A stretch of 38,517 nucleotides of DNA, taken from contig PKXU01000155.1 of NCBI GenBank assembly GCA_003132445.1, positions 2,230 to 40,746 on the forward strand, written 5' to 3'. The notes beneath the pieces were generated by a model. That model worked only from the letters and a program-made list of their open reading frames with translations. It made no database searches and was not told the DNA's origin. Made by a program: the position numbers and the translations under genes. This document shows, one piece after another, positions 1 to 8,133 of the stretch. Every line of letters begins with the position of its first letter. Position 1 is the stretch's first letter. The DNA is from Acidobacteriaceae bacterium. Lineage in GTDB: Bacteria; Acidobacteriota; Terriglobia; Terriglobales; Acidobacteriaceae.

Positions 1-2
1 TT

Positions 3-977
3 CAGGGCCAGCAAAACTGCGATCTGGATTCGATTTCCTCCGGGAACGCGCGCTACACCAGCACCATCGAGATGGTACACGACGAAAACACGGGGCTCGA
101 CGCGAAGCCAGTGCAAATGGGGCGCAAGAATATTCGCCTGATCGTGATGCCGACCGAAGACGAGAATCTGTTGACGATTCCCGTAGCTCGGGTGATGCGC
201 GATCAGTCAGGTCATTTCGTCTACGACCCCACGCATGTTCCACCTTGCTTGCGCTTGAGTTCGAGTGAACGGCTGTCAAAGATGCTGCAGCGGTTGGTGG
301 AGATTTTGGAAGAAAAAAGCAGCGTCGTCACACAGGAGCAGCAGACTGGAGGAACATTTCAGTCGGGAATGTCGGCCCGTCAGGTCGCGCAATTCTGGTT
401 TTTGCATGCCATCAATACGCGCTTGACCCCTTTGCGGCATATTCTGTTGGCGAAGCACCGGCATCCGGAGGAAATGTTTCGCGAAATGTCTCGGCTGGCA
501 GGAGCGCTGTGCACGTTCAGTCTCGACAGCAGTCCGCGCTCGCTGCCCGCGTACAACCATTATGATCCTGGGCTGGGTTTTGATTTCCTGGAAGAACACA
601 TCCTTCGTCATCTGGAAATTATCGTTCCGTCGCAGGCCGTGGTGATTCCCCTTAAACCAGCGGCGCGTTATTTTTACGAAGGTGAAATTCGGGACCAGCG
701 CTGCCTGGGACGTTCGCGCTGGATCCTCGGAATGCGTTCGCCAGTGGGTGAGACGGACGTGATCGCGAAAACTTTGCAACTGGTGAAAGTATGTTCCGCG
801 CAATTTGTTCCCGAGTTAGTGAAACGGGCGCTACCCGGATTGACACTAACCCATATGTGGAGGCTTTGGGCAAGTTGCAATCCGATATTCATGCGCTTGC
901 ACAAAATCCAGGCGCGCCGGATCCGGCTCAACTCACGCAAGCGGGGAACTCTGCGGATGCGGCTTCGAGCGCCGTGA
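3..977 (+). pseudogene. tssK: TssK (type VI secretion baseplate), 5'-partial and 3'-truncated
   Basis: The reading frame is open from the left edge, so the N-terminus lies outside the window. The protein resembles TssK/ImpJ, the trimeric T6SS baseplate subunit that links the baseplate to the membrane complex. Family-like stretches are visible: HDENTGLDAKPVQMGRKNIR, LRLSSSERL, FWFLHAINTRLTPLRHILL, GALCTFSLDSSPR, YFYEGEIRDQRCLGRSRW and LVKVCSAQFVPELVKRALPG. Homology stops at the LTLTH codons (843-854). The normal TssK end is replaced by about 40 residues that are merely tssM DNA read in the wrong frame, up to a stop at 977. The C-terminal part of TssK is therefore missing and the product is probably non-functional. 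An assembly chimera could give the same picture. Confidence 0.85.
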
Positions 978-1777
978 CCAAGATGATCGCTTCAGTACCC
1001 GTTGATCAGCAGTATGGCAATCAGGATCAAGTGCGGCGATTGCTGGAAGAGCCCATCAAAAACGTCGAAGCGCTGTTGCGGCGCGGACCAATCGACATCG
1101 CAAACGGATCTGGCAAGGGATTCTGCTCGTCGTTCGCGGGAGTTGCCACGAAATATCCATTTGATCCGAATTCTCTTCAGGACGCGCCTCTGGATCAGCT
1201 TTACGCCGTTTTCGGGCCCACCGGCGATGCCTGGAAAAAACTGAACGACGATGTGAAGCCATTCGTGCTCAAGGTTGGAGCACATTTCGCGCCAAATCCC
1301 TCTGCCACGGTGAAACCTTCGCCGGTATTCATCGCTTTCTGGAATCGTGTCGGAGCTTTGAGCGACACACTTTATCCCTCGGATTCGGCGCCTCCGCACT
1401 TTTCCTACACGCTCAAACAAATGCCGAGCAATCTGCAGGGAGTCGAGGTGAAGATCGGCAGCGAAAAACTCGCTGGAGATGGCGCGCAGAAAACATTTAT
1501 CTGGACGGGCGTGCCCGAAGAAATTCAAGTCACAACCAAGAGCGGCGACACACTGGATTCATTCAGCGGCCCATGGGCGGTCTTCAAGTTTGTGGCGCGG
1601 GCGCATCAACTAGGATCCGGCAAACTCGAATGGGTGAACGAAACCAATGGCAGGCCGATCATGTTGCCCGATGGAAAACAGAAATCCTATGACTACCAGC
1701 TGCAGGTTTCTGGCAGTGCGAATCCATTCTTCGATCTGCAAGGCATGAAGTGCGTTAGCCAGGTCGCCGGACATTAG
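845..1777 (+). pseudogene. tssM: TssM/IcmF C-terminal remnant
   Basis: This 310-codon open stretch matches the periplasmic C-terminus of TssM (IcmF), the inner-membrane ATPase-like component of the T6SS membrane complex. Recognisable landmarks are GKGFCSSFAGVATKYPFDP, FNR-like FWNRVGALSDTLYP, PPHFSYTLK, FSGPWAVFKFVA and the terminal CVSQVAG. The N-terminal membrane helices, the P-loop domain and most of the periplasmic region are absent. Homology begins at 845, directly where tssK homology stops, and lies in a different frame. A nominal ATG at 791 falls inside tssK and is not a real start. The frame stays open to its natural stop, which argues for a recent deletion or an assembly join rather than old decay. 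Confidence 0.82.
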
Positions 1778-1823
1778 GAGCAGGATTGTGTTGACCGCTA
1801 GGCGCGGCGACGAGGAAGGCCCG

Positions 1824-2645
1824 TCAGGTTGAACTTTTCTGCCCGCCCGAGTTCGATAACCGTCCGAATACACGATCTTTCCAGGAAGGATGAGCCGCGC
1901 GGATCAGGAGAGCCGTAATGTTGTCGTCGCTGCCGCCGCTCTTCGCGGCTTCAATCAGATCTGCACACGCCTGCTCCAGCGATTCCTGATTCACTGCTTC
2001 GGCTATCTTCTCGACTTTGACGTAGCGCGACAGGCCGTCGCTGCACAGCAGCAGCACGTCCTCGGAATTAAATTCGTGATCCGCTAAGTCTGGTTCGACG
2101 CTATCGTCAGTGCCGAGCGCCCGCACGATGACGTTCTGCATTTTCGATTGTTCTGCCTCTTCCAACGTCATCAGCCCGCGCCTGACTTGCTCCATCACCA
2201 GCGAATGGTCGTTGGTGAGTTGCACTACTTCGTGATTGCGGATTAAGTAGATGCGGCTGTCGCCGACATTGGCAATCGAAAAGAACTTGTCGTCAGCCGC
2301 AACCGCCACGATTGTAGAACCCATGCCAGCATGATGAAGATCTCTCGCGCCAGATTCGTGAATAGCCTGATTCGCCATTTGAATGGCGCCGGCTAAACCT
2401 ACTGCGCGCTCGGAGACCCCTTCGAACTTGGCTCCTCCCAGCGGCGCCACGCGGCGGTCCTGCCGAAAATAGTCGAGGACAGTATCGACGGCGATCTTGC
2501 TTGCCAGTTCTCCAGCCTGTTGTCCGCCCATACCGTCGCAGACTACGAAAATTCCATGGCGTAAGTCGTAGCCGAAATTATCCTCATTGTTTTTTCGCAC
2601 GAGGCCGATATCGGTGTTGCCGGCAGCTTGGATCAGAAAACTCAT
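1824..2645 (-). CDS. PP2C-family protein phosphatase (Stp/PppA-like)
   Basis: A soluble 273-residue PPM/PP2C serine/threonine phosphatase, which would reverse phosphorylation by the kinase encoded just upstream. Metal-site motifs are present in order: RKNNEDN near residue 17, VVCDGMGGQQAGE near 35, NVGDSRIY in the middle, LLLCSDGLS near 200 and GGSDDNITALL near 240. No membrane segment is visible, and the C-terminal tail is short and polar. I place the start at the ATG at 2645; a TTG two codons upstream is possible. It lies 14 nt after the kinase stop, so the two are very likely cotranscribed. Kinase-phosphatase pairs of this type control T6SS in other bacteria (PpkA/PppA), and the adjacent tss remnants fit that, but a general signalling role is equally possible. 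Confidence 0.9.
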   Translation of the reverse strand: MSFLIQAAGNTDIGLVRKNNEDNFGYDLRHGIFVVCDGMGGQQAGELASKIAVDTVLDYFRQDRRVAPLGGAKFEGVSERAVGLAGAIQMANQAIHESGARDLHHAGMGSTIVAVAADDKFFSIANVGDSRIYLIRNHEVVQLTNDHSLVMEQVRRGLMTLEEAEQSKMQNVIVRALGTDDSVEPDLADHEFNSEDVLLLCSDGLSRYVKVEKIAEAVNQESLEQACADLIEAAKSGGSDDNITALLIRAAHPSWKDRVFGRLSNSGGQKSST

Positions 2646-2659
2646 GGGCAAGTTAAGCG

Positions 2660-3859
2660 CTAAATCCTACCGCACGGCTGGCTTCGGGGTAAACAGCGAA
2701 AGGCGGTCAATTTCAAAGTAAGAAACACAGCCACTGGCGTTGCACTCGGATGTGAAGAAGGCGGAGTTACTGGGCTCGCCACGACGGAAGGTCCGGTCTT
2801 AGTGCGAAGCGGAGCCGCTGGCGTGGCTCGAAACAACGAGGTGGCATCGACCTGCGCAACAGGATCTGTCGAAGATTCTTCGTCGAGCGTTGCAGCCCCC
2901 AGCTCATTCGCAACTTCATCGAGCGCGGCAATCAATTCTTCCGCAGTTTGAAAACGTTGTTCCCGCGACTTGTCGATCGCCTTCAGAATCACTCGCGACA
3001 GCGATTCCGGAATATGCAACTCCGGAACCAGTTCGTGCGGAGGCCGCACCGTTCCTTCCACGTGCTGCATCATCAAGGAATATAGAGTGTCTCCTTCAAA
3101 CGGGGGCGGCGCCGTTACCATTTGATACAGCACCACCCCCAACGAATAAAGATCGGTGCGGCCGTCAATTTCCTCGCCCGCTTTTTTCCCCATGAACTGT
3201 TCCGGGGACATGTAAAGCGGAGTGCCCACCACCATCCCCGTCATCGTCATTCCAGTATTGGCGTCGCCGACGGCTTCCCGCAGTTTTGCGATCCCGAAAT
3301 CGAGAACCTTGGCGGTTTCCTGCCCCTGCTCGTCGGTGGTGAGCAGGATGTTGCCCGGCTTAATATCCCGGTGCACGACTCCCAGCTTATGTGCAACGCC
3401 GAGTGCCCGAGCCACCTGCGTCGCAATGCGAATCGCCCGCGGGATGCGGAATGGCCCCTGTTCCTGAAGAATCTCACCAATGTTTTTTCCTTCTACCAGT
3501 TCCATCACAATGAAAGGTCGACCATCTTCGGTGTAGTCGAAATCGTCCACCCGCACGGCATTCGGATGCCTGAGTTTGCGGGTCACCACCGCTTCCTTTT
3601 GAAAACGCTGCAGGAAGTTTGCATCTCCAGCGATCACGTCGCTGACAATTTTTATGGCGCAAACTTCGTTGAACGTGAGATGGCGAACTCGATAGACCAC
3701 CCCCATGCCCCCGATACCGATCCGCTCCAGAATCTGATACTTGTTGCGGATGATCATTCCAGGCTGAAGTTCGCGAGCGCTCTGCAGAGCAGTCTGATCC
3801 GCCGGGCACACGTTATACTCCGCCGGATACGTCTTTTGACAGGTGGGACAATATTTCAT
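2660..3859 (-). CDS. Ser/Thr protein kinase with N-terminal zinc ribbon
   Basis: A Hanks-type kinase of 399 residues from the chosen ATG. It opens with a zinc-ribbon-like CPTCQKTYP..YNVCP, common before acidobacterial and myxobacterial kinases. The kinase fold follows: glycine loop GIGGMGVVY, ATP-anchoring Lys in CAIKIV, catalytic loop HRDIKPGN, DFG in LDFGIAK, and activation-segment end GTPLYMSPEQ with several Thr upstream (MTMTG) suited to autophosphorylation. The C-terminal ~75 residues are Ala/Pro/Ser-rich and lack the usual transmembrane helix and sensor domain, so it is probably cytosolic or shortened. A longer frame extends to 3994, but the ribbon start MKYCPTC is more credible. It precedes the PP2C gene by 14 nt. 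Confidence 0.9.
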   Translation of the reverse strand: MKYCPTCQKTYPAEYNVCPADQTALQSARELQPGMIIRNKYQILERIGIGGMGVVYRVRHLTFNEVCAIKIVSDVIAGDANFLQRFQKEAVVTRKLRHPNAVRVDDFDYTEDGRPFIVMELVEGKNIGEILQEQGPFRIPRAIRIATQVARALGVAHKLGVVHRDIKPGNILLTTDEQGQETAKVLDFGIAKLREAVGDANTGMTMTGMVVGTPLYMSPEQFMGKKAGEEIDGRTDLYSLGVVLYQMVTAPPPFEGDTLYSLMMQHVEGTVRPPHELVPELHIPESLSRVILKAIDKSREQRFQTAEELIAALDEVANELGAATLDEESSTDPVAQVDATSLFRATPAAPLRTKTGPSVVASPVTPPSSHPSATPVAVFLTLKLTAFRCLPRSQPCGRI

Positions 3860-4063
3860 TGCATCACGCCCATTGGCCAGAATTCGGGAAAAACCAGGGC
3901 TGGCCGCTCCAACCGCATAGCAAGGAATGCTCAGGCAGAAACGTTCCAGTGTCAAGGTCGTTCCATCCTGGTAGTGGGTTCGTATCTTTTCCACAGGTGA
4001 TGCATTGCTGGTGAATCCGTGGCAATATCCCCCTCAAGACAAGTGGGTTACGATTGCACAACT

Positions 4064-4273
4064 ATGAGCCGAATTGGACGCACCTCGATTGCGCTGTTGT
4101 GTTCGATTGTGGCATTGCCCATCGGTTTTCTTCTGGGCTTTTACCTTCTATTGTTCCTCGATCCTGATTATCACGATGGTATTTCGTTAGTGGGAGGATT
4201 CGTAGTCGCCGTGATCGCAGCCGTTGTCACTTTTAGATTTGTGAGGAAGAAGCAGAATCTATCCCTAACTTAG
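4064..4273 (+). CDS. Small two-helix membrane protein, unknown function
   Basis: A 69-residue protein not recognised as a named family. From the chosen start (MSRIGRTS) it has two hydrophobic segments, roughly residues 8-32 (IALLCSIVALPIGFLLGFYL) and 42-60, separated by an acidic loop (DPDYHDG) and followed by a basic tail (RFVRKKQN). This suggests an inner-membrane hairpin with both ends in the cytoplasm. An in-frame ATG at 4019 would add 15 polar residues. It is divergent from the kinase gene with about 200 nt between starts. The hydrophobic pattern makes it likely real, but no function can be given. Confidence 0.55.
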   Translation: MSRIGRTSIALLCSIVALPIGFLLGFYLLLFLDPDYHDGISLVGGFVVAVIAAVVTFRFVRKKQNLSLT

Positions 4274-4306
4274 CAACCTGTGGAAAAGATAAGGACCCAA
4301 CTATCC

Positions 4307-4330
4307 GGTAGTGTCCTATAGGACACTACC
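4307..4330. repeat. Perfect 24-bp palindrome flanked by a short direct repeat
   Basis: The half-site GGTAGTGTCCTA is followed at once by its exact reverse complement, with no loop. The 8-mer AACTATCC ends just before it (4299-4306) and recurs directly after it (4331-4338). It lies about 145 nt upstream of the Sel1 protein start and about 35 nt after the small membrane protein stop. A symmetric repressor operator is the most natural reading, since a loopless palindrome without a T-run is a poor terminator. The binding protein is unknown. Confidence 0.6.
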
Positions 4331-4475
4331 AACTATCCCTTCCTGCTTCCAGGCAGCTCAATGGCGGTTGGTTTCACGGCTTAAACGGAAGCCTCAGTTC
4401 ACATTGACTTCGGCGTTGATGCTCCCTAAAATCTGCCGCAGGCTGGCCCAGTCATTGCCCAGGACCGTGCGCGCT

Positions 4476-5168
4476 ATGAGTTCTTTGTTTCGATTCGTCG
4501 GACTGTACGCATTTTGCGCCATAACGGTTGCGCTTTTCGCTCAAGATCAGAATCTCGCCGATATTCGCCGCAAAGCCGATGCGGGAGATTCGAATGCCCA
4601 ATTTCATATGGCCCAGGCGTATCTTTTGGGCAACAACGTTGCGAAGGATCCGGCACAGGGCCTTGCCTGGCTGCGGAAATCCGCAGAGCAGGGCTATTTT
4701 GGTGCCCAGTACGCTTTGGCATACATGTATTTGAACGGAGCCGAAAAGCTCCCAAAAGATCAGCACGAAGCTGCAAAGTGGTTTCGAAAAGCGGCGGTGC
4801 AACAAAATAAAGCCTCTCAAGACAAATTGGCGGCCATGTTGGCACAGGGACTGATCTCGCCGGAAGAAGCGAACTGGCGCACGGCTCAGCCCACGATCTC
4901 GCAACCCCCGATCTCACAACCATCGATCTCGCAAGCTCCTTCGCGCCTGCCTCGCCCGCCAAAAGCGGTTGCGGGCAAAACAACGCCGTTTTCTTTCGCC
5001 GAAGTCGAAACCGGCCTCACCGGCGGAATTACCAGCAAGCGCATGACGACTCTGGTCCAGGAATTCGGCGTCGATTTCAAGCTGAGCCCGAACACACGAA
5101 AGCGTCTGGCCGACGAAGGCGCGGACGATAACCTGCTGGCTGCAATCTCGTCAAGACGGTTGCTCTGA
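4476..5168 (+). CDS. Secreted Sel1-repeat protein
   Basis: From the ATG at 4476 the 230-residue product has a signal peptide (hydrophobic FVGLYAFCAITVALFA, cleavage expected near residue 22). Two to three Sel1-like repeats follow at about 35-120, with the repeat signatures AQFHMAQAYLLG, AWLRKSAEQGY, AQYALAYMYLNG and KWFRKAA. A proline/serine linker built from ISQP units spans about 140-155. The last ~55 residues (GITSKRM..LVQEFGVDFKLS..RLADEGADDNLLAAI) form a small helical module resembling C-terminal domains I associate with acidobacterial exported proteins. Sel1 repeats are protein-interaction scaffolds; the partner is unknown. The frame is open upstream to a GTG inside the palindrome at 4307, but the signal peptide supports the downstream start. 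Confidence 0.72.
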   Translation: MSSLFRFVGLYAFCAITVALFAQDQNLADIRRKADAGDSNAQFHMAQAYLLGNNVAKDPAQGLAWLRKSAEQGYFGAQYALAYMYLNGAEKLPKDQHEAAKWFRKAAVQQNKASQDKLAAMLAQGLISPEEANWRTAQPTISQPPISQPSISQAPSRLPRPPKAVAGKTTPFSFAEVETGLTGGITSKRMTTLVQEFGVDFKLSPNTRKRLADEGADDNLLAAISSRRLL

Positions 5169-5245
5169 TGTCGTCCGCCGAACAGTGAGCGCTCGCAAGC
5201 TTTGCACGTCCCCAATCGCCAGCCCTGTGCTGTATATTTTCCGAC

Positions 5246-6250
5246 GTGACTAAAACGCGTCTTCGATGGTTTCTGCTTCTCATCCTGACCTTCGTGGCAA
5301 ATCCCGCGCTCGCAGACTCGTACAAATATTTCCGCGTCGGCAACAAGGACGACGCCAAGACCACCCCTGTGGCTGGCATCGCCATGATGGGAGGAGGGAC
5401 CGATCTGGATGGGGCATTTGCGTGGCTCTGCAACAAAGGAAATGGCGGAGATTTTCTGATTCTGCGTGCCACTGGCGATGATGCTTACAACTCGTACGTA
5501 AATAAATTATGCAAAACAAACTCGGTGGCGACGCTGATTATTCCGAACCGCGAGACGGCCGAAGATCCCCGGGTCGCCGAGATTATAGGTAGAGCGGAAG
5601 TGATTTTCATCGCCGGCGGAGATCAGGCGAATTACATTCGAGAATGGCAGGGAACGCCGGTGGAGAGAGCGATTAACGAGAATATTACGGCAGGCAAGCC
5701 CATCGGCGGCACGAGTGCGGGATTGGCGGTCGAGGGCGAATTTGTTTACAGCGCGACTGGCGACAAACCGGACGACAAGAATCTGTCGTCGGGAGATGTT
5801 TTGCAAAATCCTTGTTTCGACCGGGTGACGCTGGTGCGAAATTTTCTGAGAATTCCGCATCTCGAAAATCTGATTACAGATTCACATTTCGTCACACGCG
5901 ACCGTATGGGACGTTCATTGGGGTTTCTCGCGCGCATCATGAAAGATGGATGGAGCCACTCCCCTCGAGAAGTTGCTATCGATGAAAGATCGGCGGTACT
6001 CGTCGAGGGGGATGGGAAGGCCACCGTCGTGGGCTCCGGAAGCGGCGCATATTTCTTGCGTCCAGCGAACGCGCCGGAGGTTTGTGAAAAAGGCGTCCCA
6101 CTGACATTTCAAGAGGTAATTGTCTATCGAGTTCCGACGGGTGGACATTTTGATTTGACTTCGTGGACCGGCGACGGAGGAACAGCGTACTCGCTTTCAG
6201 TAGAGCGCGGAAGGATTGAGAGCACGCAGGGAACGAATGGAATCTATTGA
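5246..6250 (+). CDS. Cyanophycinase-like S51 peptidase, exported
   Basis: A 334-residue peptidase family S51 protein. Family members cleave cyanophycin to beta-Asp-Arg dipeptides or remove N-terminal Asp. The nucleophile motif GGTSAGLAV places the catalytic Ser at residue 157, and the preceding IAGGDQANY loop (about 122-130) is typical of cyanophycinases. A signal peptide is present (RWFLLLILTFVANPALA, cleavage near residue 23), so it acts outside the cytoplasm; that points to an external or scavenging substrate rather than an internal cyanophycin store. No cyanophycin synthetase is in the window. The start codon is GTG. It stands alone, 77 nt after the Sel1 gene. Confidence 0.85.
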   Translation: MTKTRLRWFLLLILTFVANPALADSYKYFRVGNKDDAKTTPVAGIAMMGGGTDLDGAFAWLCNKGNGGDFLILRATGDDAYNSYVNKLCKTNSVATLIIPNRETAEDPRVAEIIGRAEVIFIAGGDQANYIREWQGTPVERAINENITAGKPIGGTSAGLAVEGEFVYSATGDKPDDKNLSSGDVLQNPCFDRVTLVRNFLRIPHLENLITDSHFVTRDRMGRSLGFLARIMKDGWSHSPREVAIDERSAVLVEGDGKATVVGSGSGAYFLRPANAPEVCEKGVPLTFQEVIVYRVPTGGHFDLTSWTGDGGTAYSLSVERGRIESTQGTNGIY

Positions 6251-6356
6251 GAATCATCGGCGCAAAACAACACATACGGCAGTTCTTGCGAACCTGCGCA
6301 GGAAACGTATAACGCGTTAGATATAATGCGAAAAAGATCAACATCCTCTATTCATC

Positions 6357-8114
6357 GTGTTCCGAAATCTTTTTAGGCTCGCTTTTCTGTTAGCCGTGAC
6401 AGCACTCACCGTGAGCGCCGGCTCGCGGCCACAGACGCCGGCCTCCGCAGATTCTGCGCAACACTTGCAGCGGGGACAAGCGGCGCTGCAAAGCGGCGAT
6501 ATCGCAGGCGCTCGCGCTGAATTTGAAAAAGCGGTGCATCTTGCTCCGAATGATGCCCAGGCGCAATCGGAGCTAGGATGGGTACTGGCTCAGCAAGGCG
6601 AAGCCCAGGCCGCGCTGACGCACCTTCGGGCTGCGATAAAAGCTAAGCCAGAATTGGTTGAGCCGCGGCTCGTTCTGGCAGGAGTGCTGTCTCAGCAAGG
6701 GAAGGCCGCCGAGGCTGAGCAAGAAGCGCGCGCAGCCGTGTCGATCGCGCCACGGAACCCTGAAACTCACCGCATGTTGGCAAAGATTTTGAGCTCTCAT
6801 GCGGGGGACGAAGCTTTGTCAAATATGCGGCGCGCGGCGGAACTAGCTCCCGAGCGCGCCGACTTGCGCGATGAACTTGGAACTCTACTGGCGCAGCAAA
6901 ATCAGTTTGCCGAAGCGGAAATTTCATTTAAAGATGCGTTGCGCTTGCAACCCAATCTGGAGCAAGCACATTTTCATCTGGGCGTTGTGTACTTGCAGGA
7001 TTCGAAGCTCGATGAGGCTGACGCCGAATTAGCCAAGGCGGTCGAACTCGCGCCGCAAGACGCTGCCGCCCATTACTATCTGGCGAAGACCCTGACAGCA
7101 CAATCCGAGAATGCAGAAGCGTTGCAGGAATTGCGAAAGGCTGCGTCACTGAAATCAGATTGGCCCGAATTGCAAATTGAACTGGGTCTTGCCTGCCAGC
7201 ACGCTGGCGACAATGATTGCGCGGTGGCTGCCTTTGGTGAAGCAGTAAAACTCCGTCCTCAGGACGCGGAAGCTTACAACGATTTAGGTTTGGCGTTACT
7301 GCAAAAAGGAGATGCACTTGGCTCTATTCCCAATTTCAAGACCGCCGCACAACTTCGTCCTGACGATGGCACTTTTCGAGGGAATCTGGCCATAGCGTAC
7401 TTGCAGCGCGCCGACTTCGATGCGGCCATCACCGAGTTGCAGGCTGCGCTGAAGTTGGCGCCGGAGAACGCTTCCCTGCACTACAACCTGGGTCTGGCCT
7501 ACAAGCTGAAGGATCAGCTCGACCAGGCCGTCCCCGAATTTCAGAATGCGATCCGCCTGCAGCCGGACTTGGCGGACGCGCATTACACGCTTGGAGTTCT
7601 GTATTGGCAGAAAGGGGAATTCGACAAGGCGACGGCCGAACTGCAAGAGGCGATTCAGCATCAGCCCACCTACGCGGAAGCGTACTACACATTAGGAACG
7701 GTTTTTAAACAGCAGGGAAAACTCCCGGAATCCGCATCGGCCCTGCGGGAGGCCATTCGTTTGCAGCCAGACTCTGCGGGGGCGCACACTACCCTGGCTG
7801 CGGTGCTGCGCCAGTTAGGCGATGCGCAGGGAGCGGCGGAAGAAGCTAAGTCTGGGGCGAAAATCGCCGCGGCGACCAACAATCTGCAGGCCGCAACGAT
7901 TTCGACGAACTCGGGAAAAAGATTGCTGGCCGCGGGCGACGTGAATGGGGCAATTGCACAGTTTCGCTCGGCCATTGCGTCAGAACCGAATTATGCGGCC
8001 GCCCACTATCAGCTTGGACTGGCGTTGAATCAGCAAGGTCACAACGACGAAGCCACAAAGGAATTTCAAAAGGCCGCCGAACTGGATCCACATTTAACAG
8101 CGCCTGGCAAATAA
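6357..8114 (+). CDS. Exported TPR-repeat protein
   Basis: A 585-residue protein starting at GTG with a signal peptide (LFRLAFLLAVTALTVSA, cleavage near 21). Almost all the rest consists of about 15 tetratricopeptide repeats of 34 residues, with the classic spacing seen in units such as AYYTLGTVFKQQGKLPES and AHYQLGLALNQQGHNDEA. A short non-repeat stretch near 500-525 (AKSGAKIAAATNNLQAA) interrupts the array. TPR solenoids bind peptides and assemble complexes; here it would do so in the periplasm. No enzymatic domain is visible and no specific partner can be named. A TATAAT hexamer lies 30 nt upstream (6322-6327) but has no good -35 box. Confidence 0.82.
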   Translation: MFRNLFRLAFLLAVTALTVSAGSRPQTPASADSAQHLQRGQAALQSGDIAGARAEFEKAVHLAPNDAQAQSELGWVLAQQGEAQAALTHLRAAIKAKPELVEPRLVLAGVLSQQGKAAEAEQEARAAVSIAPRNPETHRMLAKILSSHAGDEALSNMRRAAELAPERADLRDELGTLLAQQNQFAEAEISFKDALRLQPNLEQAHFHLGVVYLQDSKLDEADAELAKAVELAPQDAAAHYYLAKTLTAQSENAEALQELRKAASLKSDWPELQIELGLACQHAGDNDCAVAAFGEAVKLRPQDAEAYNDLGLALLQKGDALGSIPNFKTAAQLRPDDGTFRGNLAIAYLQRADFDAAITELQAALKLAPENASLHYNLGLAYKLKDQLDQAVPEFQNAIRLQPDLADAHYTLGVLYWQKGEFDKATAELQEAIQHQPTYAEAYYTLGTVFKQQGKLPESASALREAIRLQPDSAGAHTTLAAVLRQLGDAQGAAEEAKSGAKIAAATNNLQAATISTNSGKRLLAAGDVNGAIAQFRSAIASEPNYAAAHYQLGLALNQQGHNDEATKEFQKAAELDPHLTAPGK

Positions 8115-8133
8115 ATCCGGATCGCGCTGCGTC

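Noticed and set aside
6322..6327. TATAAT as promoter of the TPR gene
   Set aside because: Perfect -10 hexamer but no acceptable -35 at 16-18 nt; too weak to list as a promoter.
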